51,655 nt of DNA from an uncultured Pelagibacteraceae bacterium. Its GTDB lineage: Bacteria > Pseudomonadota > Alphaproteobacteria > Pelagibacterales > Pelagibacteraceae. Each line of letters begins with the position of its first letter. Positions within the stretch are counted from its first letter, which is position 1. Position numbers and translations under genes: made by a program. The DNA is taken from positions 7,501 to 59,155 of the forward strand of contig CACIOK010000004.1 of assembly GCA_902588255.1 (NCBI GenBank). Reading direction: 5' to 3'. Below the pieces are notes generated by a model. That model saw only the letters and a list, made by a program, of their open reading frames with translations. It was not told where the DNA came from and did not search any database. This document shows, one piece after another, positions 23,297-33,740 of the stretch.

Positions 23297-24444
23297 ACTT
23301 TTCTAATAATTTTTGTTGCAAGATCTACTTCCGATTTACTTACATTAAGAGGAGGGAGTATTCTGACAACATTTTCTGCAGCTTTAATAGTGAGTAACTT
23401 ATTGTTTTCTAATTTTTTAATAAATTTAATTTGATTATTAAAAAGTTTTAAACCGATTAATAGACCTATACCTCTTACTTCTTCAATTATCTTTGGATAA
23501 TCATTTTTGATTTTGTTCAACTCTTTATGAAAATATGCTGATATCTTTTTAACATTTTTAAGGAAACCTTTTTTAAATATTTGATCTAAGACAGCATTAC
23601 CAATACTCATCGCTAATGGATTTCCACCAAACGTGCTTCCATGGGTTCCTGGAACCATGCATGACGCAACTTTTTTTGTCATTAGTACGGCACCTATAGG
23701 AAATCCACCGCCAATACCTTTTGCTATTGGAACTATGTCTGGTTTTACTTTTGCGTGTTCAAATGCAAAAAATTTTCCAGATCTTCCAACTCCACACTGT
23801 ACTTCATCTAAAATTAATAAAATTTTTTTTTTATTACAAATTTTTCTTAACTCTCTTAAACACCAATCAGGTATTACTTTAATACCACCCTCTCCCATTA
23901 TTGGTTCTACCATTATAGCAGCTGTCTTATTGCTAATTTTCTTTTTTAATGATTTATGATTACCAAATTCGAAATGATCAAATCCATCAATTTTTGGACC
24001 AAAACCTTCTGTCATTTTTTTAGAACCACTGGCAAAAATTGCAGCTAGTGTTCTTCCATGAAATGAATTTTTAACGCATAAAATTCTATTTTTTTTTGGC
24101 TTGCCAATTGAATAAAAATATCTTCTGGCAACCTTTATTGCCGTCTCAGTTGCTTCTGTACCAGAATTTTGAAAAATCACATAATCAGCAAATGTTCTTT
24201 TTTTAATTTTTGATGCTAACTTTTCACCCTCAGGAATTATAAATGCATTTGAAACATGCCAAACTTTTTTGGCTTGTTTGTTCATTGCTCTTATTAAATG
24301 TGGATTAGAATGACCCAAAGAATTTACCGCTATACCCTGGATAAAATCTAGATATTTTTTTCCATCTGTAGAATATAAAAAACTACCTTTACCTCTCTTA
24401 AAAGCAATCTTTCTTCTATTATAATTTTTAGCCAAAGAAGACAT
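23275..24444 (-). CDS. argD: acetylornithine aminotransferase
   Basis: FQNSGTEATETAIK, LILDEVQCGVGRSGKFFAFEHAKVKPDI. Confidence 0.95.
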   Translation of the reverse strand: MSSLAKNYNRRKIAFKRGKGSFLYSTDGKKYLDFIQGIAVNSLGHSNPHLIRAMNKQAKKVWHVSNAFIIPEGEKLASKIKKRTFADYVIFQNSGTEATETAIKVARRYFYSIGKPKKNRILCVKNSFHGRTLAAIFASGSKKMTEGFGPKIDGFDHFEFGNHKSLKKKISNKTAAIMVEPIMGEGGIKVIPDWCLRELRKICNKKKILLILDEVQCGVGRSGKFFAFEHAKVKPDIVPIAKGIGGGFPIGAVLMTKKVASCMVPGTHGSTFGGNPLAMSIGNAVLDQIFKKGFLKNVKKISAYFHKELNKIKNDYPKIIEEVRGIGLLIGLKLFNNQIKFIKKLENNKLLTIKAAENVVRILPPLNVSKSEVDLATKIIRKVCKELEV

Positions 24445-24446
24445 GA

Positions 24447-25259
24447 TTATGATTTAATTTTATAACCTATTCTAAAAAGATAAAAAGCTACAAACCATAA
24501 TATTACTGAAATAATGGTTAAATAGATTAATCCAAATTTAATTGATCCATCTGCTGCTCCTAAAAAGCCATATCTAAACCCATCAATCATATAAAAAAAT
24601 GGATTTACTAAACTTATATTCTTAAAAATAATTGGCAATCTATCAATCGAGTAAAAAACACCACTTAAAAATGATAAAGGGGTAATAACAAAGTTGGTAA
24701 TAGTAGCAGTATGATCAAATTTTTCTGCCCATAAACCAGTTATAAAACCTAAAGACCCAAGAATAAAAGAACTTAAAAACCCAAAAATGAATATGTAAAA
24801 TATGTTATAAAACTCTATATCAATTATTATTGAAAAAACTGCTACTGAAATTATTGCAATGACTAAGCTTCTTGTGACTGCTGCAAAAATTATAGCAAAT
24901 GATACCTCTAAAGCTGATAAAGGGGCATATAACATATCTACAATATTCCCTTGCATTTTGCTTATCATAAAAGAGCTAACAGAATGACTAAAAGATTGTC
25001 CTATGAGGCTCATAACAATTAGCCCAGGTGCCAAAAAATTAATAAAAGAATGGCCCAAAACCTCTCCTCTATCACTACCCAAAGCCAAAGTTAAAACTGA
25101 GAGAAATAATAAACTCGAAACTAATGGAGACAAAAGAGTTTGAGCCCAAACAACAAAAAATCTATTGACTTCTTTGATGTATAAATTAGTTGCACCAACC
25201 CAATTTATTAAACCAAACTTTCTTACACCTAGCTTATATTTATTTTGTAATTCAACCAT
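24447..25259 (-). CDS. ABC-2 type transporter permease
   Basis: Multi-TM; PLVSSLLFLSVLTLALGS, FLSGVFYSIDRLP typical of the ABC-2 membrane family. Confidence 0.85.
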   Translation of the reverse strand: MVELQNKYKLGVRKFGLINWVGATNLYIKEVNRFFVVWAQTLLSPLVSSLLFLSVLTLALGSDRGEVLGHSFINFLAPGLIVMSLIGQSFSHSVSSFMISKMQGNIVDMLYAPLSALEVSFAIIFAAVTRSLVIAIISVAVFSIIIDIEFYNIFYIFIFGFLSSFILGSLGFITGLWAEKFDHTATITNFVITPLSFLSGVFYSIDRLPIIFKNISLVNPFFYMIDGFRYGFLGAADGSIKFGLIYLTIISVILWFVAFYLFRIGYKIKS

Positions 25260-25386
25260 AAGTGATAATTCATATAGTTTTTTTTTAATTTTTGTTAATA
25301 AATCAAAAAATTTACTTGTTTTTTAAGTTTATTCTGAGTTACTCTATATAGTATTTATTTAATTTTAAAACACTAAATGTTGTAAT

Positions 25387-25884
25387 ATGAGTTGGACAGA
25401 AGAAAAAGTAGCTAAGTTAAAAGAACTGTGGGGAAAAGGAAACACAGCAAGTCAAATTGCTGAAATAATTGGTGGGATTAGCAGAAATGCAGTCATTGGA
25501 AAAGCTCATAGACTTAACCTCTCTGCAAAAATAAAAACTAGAAACGCTCCAACAACAAAAAATAGTATTAAATCATTTGAAGAAGAAGAAAGCATTAAAA
25601 AAAGAGGTAGAAGAAATAAATTTAAATCACTAATCATTGAAAATGACTTTGAACCAGAAAACCCAAAGCAACTCGAAGAACTAGATGAAAGTGTATGCAA
25701 ATGGCCTATAGGACATCCCGACGAAAGTTCTTTCTACTTTTGTGGAAGAAAGTCATTAAAAGATTTTTCTTACTGTAAACTTCACTTATTGTACGCATTC
25801 CAACCAAAAGGTAAAAAAGAGGATCCTTCAGATAAAGAGGAAGAAATACCACAATTTATAGAAAAAAAAATTAAATCTGCATAA
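25387..25884 (+). CDS. gcrA: GcrA family cell-cycle regulator
   Basis: MSWTEEKVAKLKELWGKGNTASQIAEIIGGISRNAVIGKAHRL. Confidence 0.95.
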   Translation: MSWTEEKVAKLKELWGKGNTASQIAEIIGGISRNAVIGKAHRLNLSAKIKTRNAPTTKNSIKSFEEEESIKKRGRRNKFKSLIIENDFEPENPKQLEELDESVCKWPIGHPDESSFYFCGRKSLKDFSYCKLHLLYAFQPKGKKEDPSDKEEEIPQFIEKKIKSA

Positions 25885-25893
25885 TTTAAATTA

Positions 25894-26040
25894 TTAATAT
25901 TTCTTTTTATTCATCAAATCATTGTATTTTTTTTTATTTTCGTTTTTTGCTTTAATTCCCATTCCTATAGCTTTGATTGCCAAAAAAATTACAAAAATAA
26001 TTATTAAAATTATAATAATGTAAATAAAATAAATAATCAT
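25894..26040 (-). CDS. 48-aa small membrane protein (hypothetical)
   Basis: Minus-strand ORF MIIYFIYIIIILIIIFVIFLAIKAIGMGIKAKNENKKKYNDLMNKKKY*, below the ORF-track length cutoff; fills the gap between gcrA and the epimerase gene. Confidence 0.5.
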   Translation of the reverse strand: MIIYFIYIIIILIIIFVIFLAIKAIGMGIKAKNENKKKYNDLMNKKKY

Positions 26041-26049
26041 AAATAATTT

Positions 26050-27006
26050 TTATTTGTCATTTTTAACAATTGAAAACTGACCTCCAGTTCTCCAGTTATA
26101 ACTATATAATTTAACAGTTTCTTCAAAAAATAACTTACTAGGACATCCAATGTCAAAATTGGTATTGCCTCCCTCTGATTTAATATTTGGGTATTTTGGA
26201 TTTAATAGACGAAGCTGATCAAGAGTTAACAGTGGATTCCTGAATAGTTGAAAAAATAATGCAGAAAATTTTGCAATAGGTAAAGGCATTGGCAATAAAA
26301 TCCTTTTTTTATTTATACATCTTAATAGTATTTGAATTATCTCTTTAAAAGTAAAAACTTCGGGACCAATAGCTTCTATTTTTTTTGAAATTATTTCATT
26401 ATTAATTACATAAAATATTAGTTCCGCTACATCAGAAACATGTATTGGTGAAAACTTTGTCCTTCCGCCATAATAAAGCGGAAAAACTGGCAACAAACTT
26501 AATAAGCTCATAAAGTGAGTAGTTAGTTGATCAGACACTGAAAAAATTATTGATGGTTTTATAATAGTTACTTTAGGAAAATTTTCTCTTACAGCTTTTT
26601 CTCCATCAATTTTTGTTTTGGCATATTTGCTATCAATTGCTTTTTCTATTCCTAGAGCGCTAACATGAATTAATTGCTCTACTTTATATTCAAAGCACAT
26701 TTTTGATAATAAATACGGAAATTTAGTATGAATATTTTCAAAAGAGTTAATTTTATTTTTTTCATAAAGAATTCCTACTAAATTGATGACAATTTGAGCT
26801 TTGCTAATTAAACCTCTTAGTTTTTTTTCATCAAATATACTTCCTTCTATAATTGATAAATATCCCTCATTAGCTGTGGTTTTTAAACGGTAAGCCTTTT
26901 GATGAGTATTACGTGTGAGGATGGTTAAAGTAAAATCCTTAGACAGACGTCTACATAAAGAAACGCCAAGTTGGCCAGTGCCCCCAAATATTAAGATATT
27001 TTTCAT
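26050..27006 (-). CDS. complex I NDUFA9-like NAD(P)-binding protein / epimerase
   Basis: NILIFGGTGQLGVSLCRRL, HVSALGI...SKYAKTKIDGE. Confidence 0.88.
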   Translation of the reverse strand: MKNILIFGGTGQLGVSLCRRLSKDFTLTILTRNTHQKAYRLKTTANEGYLSIIEGSIFDEKKLRGLISKAQIVINLVGILYEKNKINSFENIHTKFPYLLSKMCFEYKVEQLIHVSALGIEKAIDSKYAKTKIDGEKAVRENFPKVTIIKPSIIFSVSDQLTTHFMSLLSLLPVFPLYYGGRTKFSPIHVSDVAELIFYVINNEIISKKIEAIGPEVFTFKEIIQILLRCINKKRILLPMPLPIAKFSALFFQLFRNPLLTLDQLRLLNPKYPNIKSEGGNTNFDIGCPSKLFFEETVKLYSYNWRTGGQFSIVKNDK

Positions 27007-27053
27007 GGTAATCTAAAAATAGACATTATTATCTTTATATATATAAATTAAAT

Positions 27054-27671
27054 ATGAATAACATCAAAATTTTCGAATCTGATTTGCCGCAAGATTTAGA
27101 TTTATCTAAAGAAAAAGTTATAGGACTAGACTGTGAAGCATTAGGATTGACCATTGGTAGAGATCCCTTAACATTAATTCAATTAGGTCTTGAATCAAAA
27201 AAATTTTATTTAATTAAATTGAACAGAAAAACATATGAGGCACCAAATTTAGTCAAAATACTTTCAAATACTTCAACCCAATTTATAATGCATTATGCTA
27301 GACAAGATCTTTTATGGTTAAAATATCATCTTAAAGTTGAACCAAAAAACATTTTCTGTACAAAGCTATGTTCAAAAATTGCAAGGACAGCCTCAAACTT
27401 ACACGGGTATAAAGATCTAGTAAAAGAACTTTGTGGAAAAGACATTTCTAAAAAAGAACAACAAAGTGATTGGGGTGATCCAAATCTTTCAGAAAAACAA
27501 ATTAACTATGCAGCGCAAGATACTCAATACCTTTTTGAAATTAAAGACAAGCTAACAAAAATGCTTATTAGAGAAAAAAGAATAGATTTGTTCGAAAAAT
27601 GTATGAAAGTTTTACCAATATTAGTAGACATGGAAATCTCAGGTTATAAAATTTCAACATTTGAGCACTAA
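27054..27671 (+). CDS. ribonuclease D-like 3'-5' exonuclease
   Basis: GLDCEALGL, LCSKIARTAS...YAAQDTQYLFEI (DEDDy). Confidence 0.9.
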   Translation: MNNIKIFESDLPQDLDLSKEKVIGLDCEALGLTIGRDPLTLIQLGLESKKFYLIKLNRKTYEAPNLVKILSNTSTQFIMHYARQDLLWLKYHLKVEPKNIFCTKLCSKIARTASNLHGYKDLVKELCGKDISKKEQQSDWGDPNLSEKQINYAAQDTQYLFEIKDKLTKMLIREKRIDLFEKCMKVLPILVDMEISGYKISTFEH

Positions 27672-28644
27672 AATGAAAATAAAGAATTTAAAAAAAATTG
27701 CCAAAAACGTTATAGATCTAGAAATCCAGGCTTTAAAAAAGTTAAAATCATCAATTAACAACTCATTTGACCAAGCTGTAAATGCAATAGTGAAATGTCA
27801 ATCAAAAATTATACTATGTGGTGTTGGAAAAAGTTTTTTAATTGCTTCTAAAATTTCTGCAACTTTATCTTCCGTTGGATGTCCTTCATTTTCACTTGCC
27901 GCTTCAGACTCTGCCCATGGAGATCTTGGTAGTATTTCCAAAAAAGATATCTTGATTTTGATAAGTAATTCTGGTGAAACTCAAGAATTAAAACCTGTAA
28001 TTCAATTTGCAAATCGAAATAAAATTACTTTAATCGGAATAGTTTCAAAAAAAAATTCTACATTATATAAAGCTTCAGATATAAAGCTTCTTATTCCCGA
28101 GGTTAAAGAAGCAGGTCTAGGAATTGTACCAACAAGCTCTACTACGGAATGCTTAGCAATCGGAGATTGTTTGGCTGTAGCCGCTTTAAACAAAAAAGGA
28201 TTTAATAAAAAAAATTTTAAAACTCTTCATCCCAAAGGATCGCTCGGCAATCAATTAAAAACTGTAGAGGACTTAATGATAAGAAAAAAAGGTATTCCAT
28301 TTATAAATGAAAATTCAAACATGAAAAATGCTTTAAATATTATTGCTAAAAAAAATTTCGGAGTTTTAATTGCAATAAATAAAAAAAAATTAACTACAGG
28401 CATTATAACAGATGGACAAATTAGAAGATCAAACCAAAAAAATAATAATTTAAAAAATTTATTAGTTAAAAATATAATGACTAAAAATCCTATAAGTGTT
28501 GAAAAAGATATGCTAGCATCAAAAAGCTTATCTATAATGTCTGAAAAAAAAATAACCAGCCTATGCGTTCATAAAAATAAAAACAAAAAAAAAACTATTG
28601 GATTGCTGCACATCCATAATATACTTAGTGCAGATATTCATTAA
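27661..28644 (+). CDS. kdsD: KpsF/GutQ family arabinose-5-phosphate isomerase
   Basis: CGVGKSFLIASKISATLSSVG, ISNSGETQEL, HPKGSLG, CBS domains. Confidence 0.94.
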   Translation: MSTKMKIKNLKKIAKNVIDLEIQALKKLKSSINNSFDQAVNAIVKCQSKIILCGVGKSFLIASKISATLSSVGCPSFSLAASDSAHGDLGSISKKDILILISNSGETQELKPVIQFANRNKITLIGIVSKKNSTLYKASDIKLLIPEVKEAGLGIVPTSSTTECLAIGDCLAVAALNKKGFNKKNFKTLHPKGSLGNQLKTVEDLMIRKKGIPFINENSNMKNALNIIAKKNFGVLIAINKKKLTTGIITDGQIRRSNQKNNNLKNLLVKNIMTKNPISVEKDMLASKSLSIMSEKKITSLCVHKNKNKKKTIGLLHIHNILSADIH

Positions 28645-29229
28645 ATGGACAAAAAAACTGTAGTACAACTATTTTTATTTTCAGTTGTTATAGTAATTTT
28701 TTTAATAATTTTTTTTAAATATTTTGATCAAGAAAAATCATCTAAAAAAACAGATATTTTAGAAAAAAAAACTCCTAAAATTCTGGATGAAAAATCAAAT
28801 ATAATAAAAGGTATTGAGTATTTCTCAAAAGACGATGCTGGGAGTATTTATAGTATAAAAGCTGAAACTGGTAAAATTAATGAAGACAATCCTGATATTA
28901 TATTTTTAACAAATGTAAAAGCTAAAATAAGTACCTTGGGTACTGAGGATATTTTTATTCAATCAGATTTTGCAAAATATAATAGTAAAAATTATGATAC
29001 AAATTTTTATGAAAATATAAAAGTTGACTATGTTGAACATCAAATAGATTGTAGATACCTTGATCTTTTATTTAATAATAATCAAGCCATACTATATGAA
29101 GATATAATTTATAAAAATTTAGAGACTGTGCTTTTAGCTGATAGATTGGAAATTGACTTAATTACAAAAAACTCTAAAATTTCTATGAAAGATAAAAAAG
29201 AAAAAATTAAAATAGTTTACATGAAATAA
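28645..29229 (+). CDS. lptC: LPS export ABC transporter periplasmic protein LptC
   Basis: N-terminal TM plus OstA-like repeats; between kdsD and lptB. Confidence 0.8.
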   Translation: MDKKTVVQLFLFSVVIVIFLIIFFKYFDQEKSSKKTDILEKKTPKILDEKSNIIKGIEYFSKDDAGSIYSIKAETGKINEDNPDIIFLTNVKAKISTLGTEDIFIQSDFAKYNSKNYDTNFYENIKVDYVEHQIDCRYLDLLFNNNQAILYEDIIYKNLETVLLADRLEIDLITKNSKISMKDKKEKIKIVYMK

Positions 29230-29230
29230 T

Positions 29231-30010
29231 ATGGCAGTTATTAAGAAATTTAGGATAAAAAGTTTTAAAAAAAGTACACCATTAATTTCATTTAACAAAA
29301 TTTCAATATCTTTTGGGAAAAGACAAATTTTGGACGATGTAAGCTTTAAAGTTAATCCTGGTGAAATTTTAGGTTTGCTTGGTCCAAATGGGGCAGGAAA
29401 AAGTACAATATTTAATATACTTACAGGACTTATAAAACCTGATCATGGAAAAATTTTTTTTGAGGCAAAGGATGCAACCGAATATCCGATTTATTTAAGA
29501 ACTAAAAAATTTAAAATTGGTTATGTTCCTCAATATGGTGGATATTTTAATGATTTAACTTTAAACGAAAATTTAAATGCTATCGCCGAAATACTAATTG
29601 AAAACAAAAATGATAGAATTAATAAAGTAAATGAGATGATTGGGAAATTTGAATTAGATAATATAAGAGAAGTAAAAGCAAAATTTTTATCAGGTGGACA
29701 ACGTAGAAAATTAGTTATTTGTATGGCTTTGCTGGGAGATCCAAAAATTTTATTATGTGATGAAATTTTTGCAGCTTTAGACGTTCTAACAATTCAAATG
29801 TTAAAAGAAATTTTAGTAAAATTACAAAACGAAAAACCTCAAATGTGTATAATAGTTTGTGAACATCAAGCTAGAGAGTTATTATCTGTTGTTGATCGTG
29901 CATTAATTTTATCAAATACAAAAATAATAGCACAAGGAACACCATCTCAATTGATTAAAAATGAAAATGCTCGAAATGCATATTTTGGTGAATTTTTTAA
30001 ATTTAACTAA
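29231..30010 (+). CDS. lptB: LPS export ABC transporter ATP-binding protein
   Basis: LGPNGAGKST Walker A, LSGGQRRKL signature. Confidence 0.93.
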   Translation: MAVIKKFRIKSFKKSTPLISFNKISISFGKRQILDDVSFKVNPGEILGLLGPNGAGKSTIFNILTGLIKPDHGKIFFEAKDATEYPIYLRTKKFKIGYVPQYGGYFNDLTLNENLNAIAEILIENKNDRINKVNEMIGKFELDNIREVKAKFLSGGQRRKLVICMALLGDPKILLCDEIFAALDVLTIQMLKEILVKLQNEKPQMCIIVCEHQARELLSVVDRALILSNTKIIAQGTPSQLIKNENARNAYFGEFFKFN

Positions 30011-30019
30011 AAATATCAA

Positions 30020-31351
30020 ATGCCAAAAAATGTTACGATAAAAAAAAAAATTAAGCCATTTGATAAAGTAATTAAAGTTCCTGGTGATAAAAGCTTGTCT
30101 ATTAGATGGGCATTGTTAGCCTCGCAAGCAATAGGAAAATCCAAAGCTTTCAATTTATTAAGATCAGAGGATGTACTAAATACTTTAAAGGGCTTAAGAA
30201 AGCTGGGAGTTAAAATCAAAATTTATAAGAGCTATTGTGAAATAGATGGAGTTGGAATTAATGGTTTTAAATATAAAAAAAATTTGACAATTGATGCTGG
30301 TAATTCTGGAACTTTCGGAAGGCTCATATTAGCTCTTTTAATCAAGTCTCCATACAAAATTAAATTAATTGGTGATAAGAGTTTATCAAGAAGAGATTTT
30401 TCAAGAGTTATAGATCCGCTTAAAGAATTTGGTGCAAACTTTTATCCTAATAATAAATCAACACTTCCATTTTATATACAAGGTACTAATTTCATTAGAC
30501 CAATTAAATATTTTGAGAAAAAAGGAAGCGCTCAAATAAAAAGTTGTATAATGTTAGCATCTTTAAATTCCCCAGGAGCTACAAAAATAATTGCAAAAAA
30601 ATCAAGAAATCATACTGAAATTTTATATAAATTTTTAAAACTTCCAATTAAAGTTATTAGTAAAAAAGAACTAGATTTAATTGAGATTAATGGTGAAAAA
30701 AAAATTTACCCTTTTAATTATAATATCCCATCAGATATAAGTAGTAGTGCTTTTTTTATTGTTCTTACACTTCTTTCAAAAAATTCATATCTAGTAATTA
30801 AAGATGTAAATATAAATTCATCAAGAACAGGATGTATTGATATTTTAAATAAAATGGGAGCCAATATAATCTTTAAAAATAAAAAAAAATATAAAGGAGA
30901 AAAAACTGCAGATATTCATATAAGATCTAGAAATTCGTTTAAACCTATAAATTGTCCAACAAAATATAATACTAGTGCAATAGATGAATTTTTAATTATA
31001 TTTTTAGTGGCAGCGAAAGCAAAAGGAATATCTTATTTTAAAAATTTAGAAGAACTAAACCAAAAAGAAAGTCCTCGACTTAAATTGGGATCAAAAATTT
31101 TAAATATGATAGGAATAAAAACTAAATTAACAAATAGCTCAATTACAATCTATGGAAATCCAAATTTAAAATTAACAAAATCATTTGAGATAAAAAACTA
31201 TTTTAAAGATCATAGAGTGATGGCTTTAAGTACTATAGCAGCATTAACACTTGGTGGTAAAAGATGGAAAATTCATAATTCGGATTCAATAAATACATCT
31301 TTTCCCACATTTTTTAAAATTTTGAAAGATTTAGGAGCAAAAATAAATTGA
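30020..31351 (+). CDS. aroA: 3-phosphoshikimate 1-carboxyvinyltransferase
   Basis: VPGDKSLSIRWALLAS, DAGNSGTFGRLI, FKDHRVMALSTIAAL. Confidence 0.95.
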   Translation: MPKNVTIKKKIKPFDKVIKVPGDKSLSIRWALLASQAIGKSKAFNLLRSEDVLNTLKGLRKLGVKIKIYKSYCEIDGVGINGFKYKKNLTIDAGNSGTFGRLILALLIKSPYKIKLIGDKSLSRRDFSRVIDPLKEFGANFYPNNKSTLPFYIQGTNFIRPIKYFEKKGSAQIKSCIMLASLNSPGATKIIAKKSRNHTEILYKFLKLPIKVISKKELDLIEINGEKKIYPFNYNIPSDISSSAFFIVLTLLSKNSYLVIKDVNINSSRTGCIDILNKMGANIIFKNKKKYKGEKTADIHIRSRNSFKPINCPTKYNTSAIDEFLIIFLVAAKAKGISYFKNLEELNQKESPRLKLGSKILNMIGIKTKLTNSSITIYGNPNLKLTKSFEIKNYFKDHRVMALSTIAALTLGGKRWKIHNSDSINTSFPTFFKILKDLGAKIN

Positions 31352-32004
31352 AAAAAAGAAAAAATATCATAACTGTAGCGATTGACTCTCCTGCTGCTGC
31401 AGGTGCAGGTACGCAAGCAAAACTAATCGCTAAACATTATAATCTACTACAACTTGATACTGGACGCATATATAGACTTATTGGTAAATTGAAATTGGAA
31501 AATCCTAAAAAATTTAGCTATTCTTTAATAAAAAGAAAAATGAATAGTTTAAAAATAAAAAATTTACAAAGTAAAAAATTGTTAACTGATAAAGTGGCAA
31601 CATCAGCATCAATCATTGCTAAAGATAAAAAAATCAGAAGTATTGTTCATAAATTCCAACAAAAATGTGCTTACTCACCCCCAATGAAATATGCTGGATC
31701 TGTACTTGACGGAAGAGACATAATTACTGTTCAGGTTAAGGATGCAATGTTTAAGTTTTTTATAACAGCAAGTCTAAAAGTGCGATCAAAAAGAAGGTTT
31801 AAGGAGTATAAAAATCTTAAAAAAAAAATCACTTTTAAAGAAGTACTAAAAAGCCTTAAAAATAGGGACAAATCTGACCGTCAAAGAAAATATGGGGCTC
31901 TAAAAAAAACAAAAGATTCGATATTGATTAATACAACCAAACTTAGTAGAAAGCGTTGCTTTGAAAAAATAAAAGTAATTATGGATAGGAAACTAAATAG
32001 TTAA
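31348..32004 (+). CDS. cmk: cytidylate kinase
   Basis: IDSPAAAGAGTQAKLIAKHYNLLQLDTGRIYR, LDGRDI; aroA-cmk-rpsA order. Confidence 0.92.
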   Translation: MKKRKNIITVAIDSPAAAGAGTQAKLIAKHYNLLQLDTGRIYRLIGKLKLENPKKFSYSLIKRKMNSLKIKNLQSKKLLTDKVATSASIIAKDKKIRSIVHKFQQKCAYSPPMKYAGSVLDGRDIITVQVKDAMFKFFITASLKVRSKRRFKEYKNLKKKITFKEVLKSLKNRDKSDRQRKYGALKKTKDSILINTTKLSRKRCFEKIKVIMDRKLNS

Positions 32005-33731
32005 TGGAAATTTATAAAGATCTTAAAACACCTGCTTCAAAAGAATTCGAAAAATTACTTAACAGTCAACTTTCAAAAACTAAAAATCTAGTAGAGGGTA
32101 AAATCATCGAAGGTAAAATTACTAAGATTACTGAAAAATTTGCTTTTCTTTTTATAGAAGGTCTTAAAAGTGAACCTATGCTTGATATAAACGAGCTAAA
32201 GAGTATGGGCTTATATGATAAGGCTAAAGTTGGAGAAAAAATATCTGTATTGTTGGAAAGAATAGAAGATAGAAATGGAGAGGTGTTGGTCTCAGCATCA
32301 AAAGCACAAAAAATTAAAGGATGGGATAAATTGGTAGAAGCTTATGAAAAAAACGAATCTATAAACGGAAAAATTACTTCTAAATGCAAAGGTGGAGTTA
32401 TTGTTGAACATATAGATACTGGTTCATTAATGTTTTGCCCTGGTTCACAAATCTCAGACAAACCTTTAAAAGATATTTCTCATTTAATGAACGAACCACT
32501 TAAATTTGCTTTAATCAAACTTGATAAAATAAGAGGAAATGCTTGCGTCTCAAGAAGGCAAATTATTACTTCAAATAAAAAAGGTGATAAGGCAAAAATT
32601 GTTGAAAAGTATAAAGTAGGAGATGTAATAAAAAATGCAACTGTAAAAGGATATAGTTCTTTTGGATGTTTTTTCGATGTTAATTCAGAATTAGATGTAT
32701 TGGTACACTTGCAAGAAATTAGTTATTCAAGAGTTAACCACCCTGAAGAAGTATTTAATATTGGTGAGAAACATGACTTATTAGTTATATCTGTAGATAA
32801 AGAAAAACTTCAAGTTGGTTGTTCTATTAAACAACTTTCTCCCGATCCTTTTGAACATATATCAAATTATGAACTAAATAAAAAATACAAAGTGAAAGTT
32901 GTAAAGCTAATGGATTTTGGTGCATTTTGTGAGTTAGAACCTGGTCTAAGTACATTATTACATTCAAGCGAACTAAGTTGGACAAAAAAAAATCCTTCAG
33001 CAAAAAAAATGTTTAAAGTTGGTGATGAAATTGAATGCGTTATCACTGAAATTGATAAAGAAAAAAGAAGGGTCGCAATCTCTCGAAGATTAACTGACGA
33101 AAACCCTTATCAAGCTTTAGAAAAAAAATATCCAGTTGGAACTGAGATCGAAAGTATTGTTAACAGTTTAAATGAATATGCAATTTACGTAAAACTTAGT
33201 GATTTAGATATTGATGGATTCCTTCACTGTAATGATTTAAGTTACTCTGGCAATCCAGAAGAAGAACTAGCAAAATACAAAAAAGGTGACAAATTAAAAG
33301 TAAAAATATTGGAAATTAAAATAGATCAACAAAAAGTAAGAGTGGGTCTAAAACAAACTCAAAAAGATCCTTTAAGCTGGTTTGAAAATAAAAAAGTAAA
33401 CGACGCAATAACTGTTAAAGTAATATCCTCAGATCAAAAAGGTTTGGTTGTTAGCCCTGAAGGCTGTGAAATGAATTTTACTATCAAAAAATCTCAAATT
33501 GCTATAAATGCTGCTGATGCTAGACCAGGAAGATTTGTAGGTGGTGAAAGAATAGATGCTGCTATTGCAGAAATAGACATTAATAAAAGAAAGATAAGCT
33601 TAAGTATTAAGCTTTTAGAAGAGTTGCAAAATAAAGAGGCTGTTTCCAAATTTGGGTCTGAAGCCTCTGGAAAAAACCTTCCATTTTCTTCTCTATCAGA
33701 TAAACTTAAAAAAAATACTGAGGAAAAATAA
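32004..33731 (+). CDS. rpsA: 30S ribosomal protein S1
   Basis: Multiple S1 domains; synteny. Confidence 0.97.
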   Translation: MEIYKDLKTPASKEFEKLLNSQLSKTKNLVEGKIIEGKITKITEKFAFLFIEGLKSEPMLDINELKSMGLYDKAKVGEKISVLLERIEDRNGEVLVSASKAQKIKGWDKLVEAYEKNESINGKITSKCKGGVIVEHIDTGSLMFCPGSQISDKPLKDISHLMNEPLKFALIKLDKIRGNACVSRRQIITSNKKGDKAKIVEKYKVGDVIKNATVKGYSSFGCFFDVNSELDVLVHLQEISYSRVNHPEEVFNIGEKHDLLVISVDKEKLQVGCSIKQLSPDPFEHISNYELNKKYKVKVVKLMDFGAFCELEPGLSTLLHSSELSWTKKNPSAKKMFKVGDEIECVITEIDKEKRRVAISRRLTDENPYQALEKKYPVGTEIESIVNSLNEYAIYVKLSDLDIDGFLHCNDLSYSGNPEEELAKYKKGDKLKVKILEIKIDQQKVRVGLKQTQKDPLSWFENKKVNDAITVKVISSDQKGLVVSPEGCEMNFTIKKSQIAINAADARPGRFVGGERIDAAIAEIDINKRKISLSIKLLEELQNKEAVSKFGSEASGKNLPFSSLSDKLKKNTEEK

Positions 33732-33740
33732 ACATAATTA

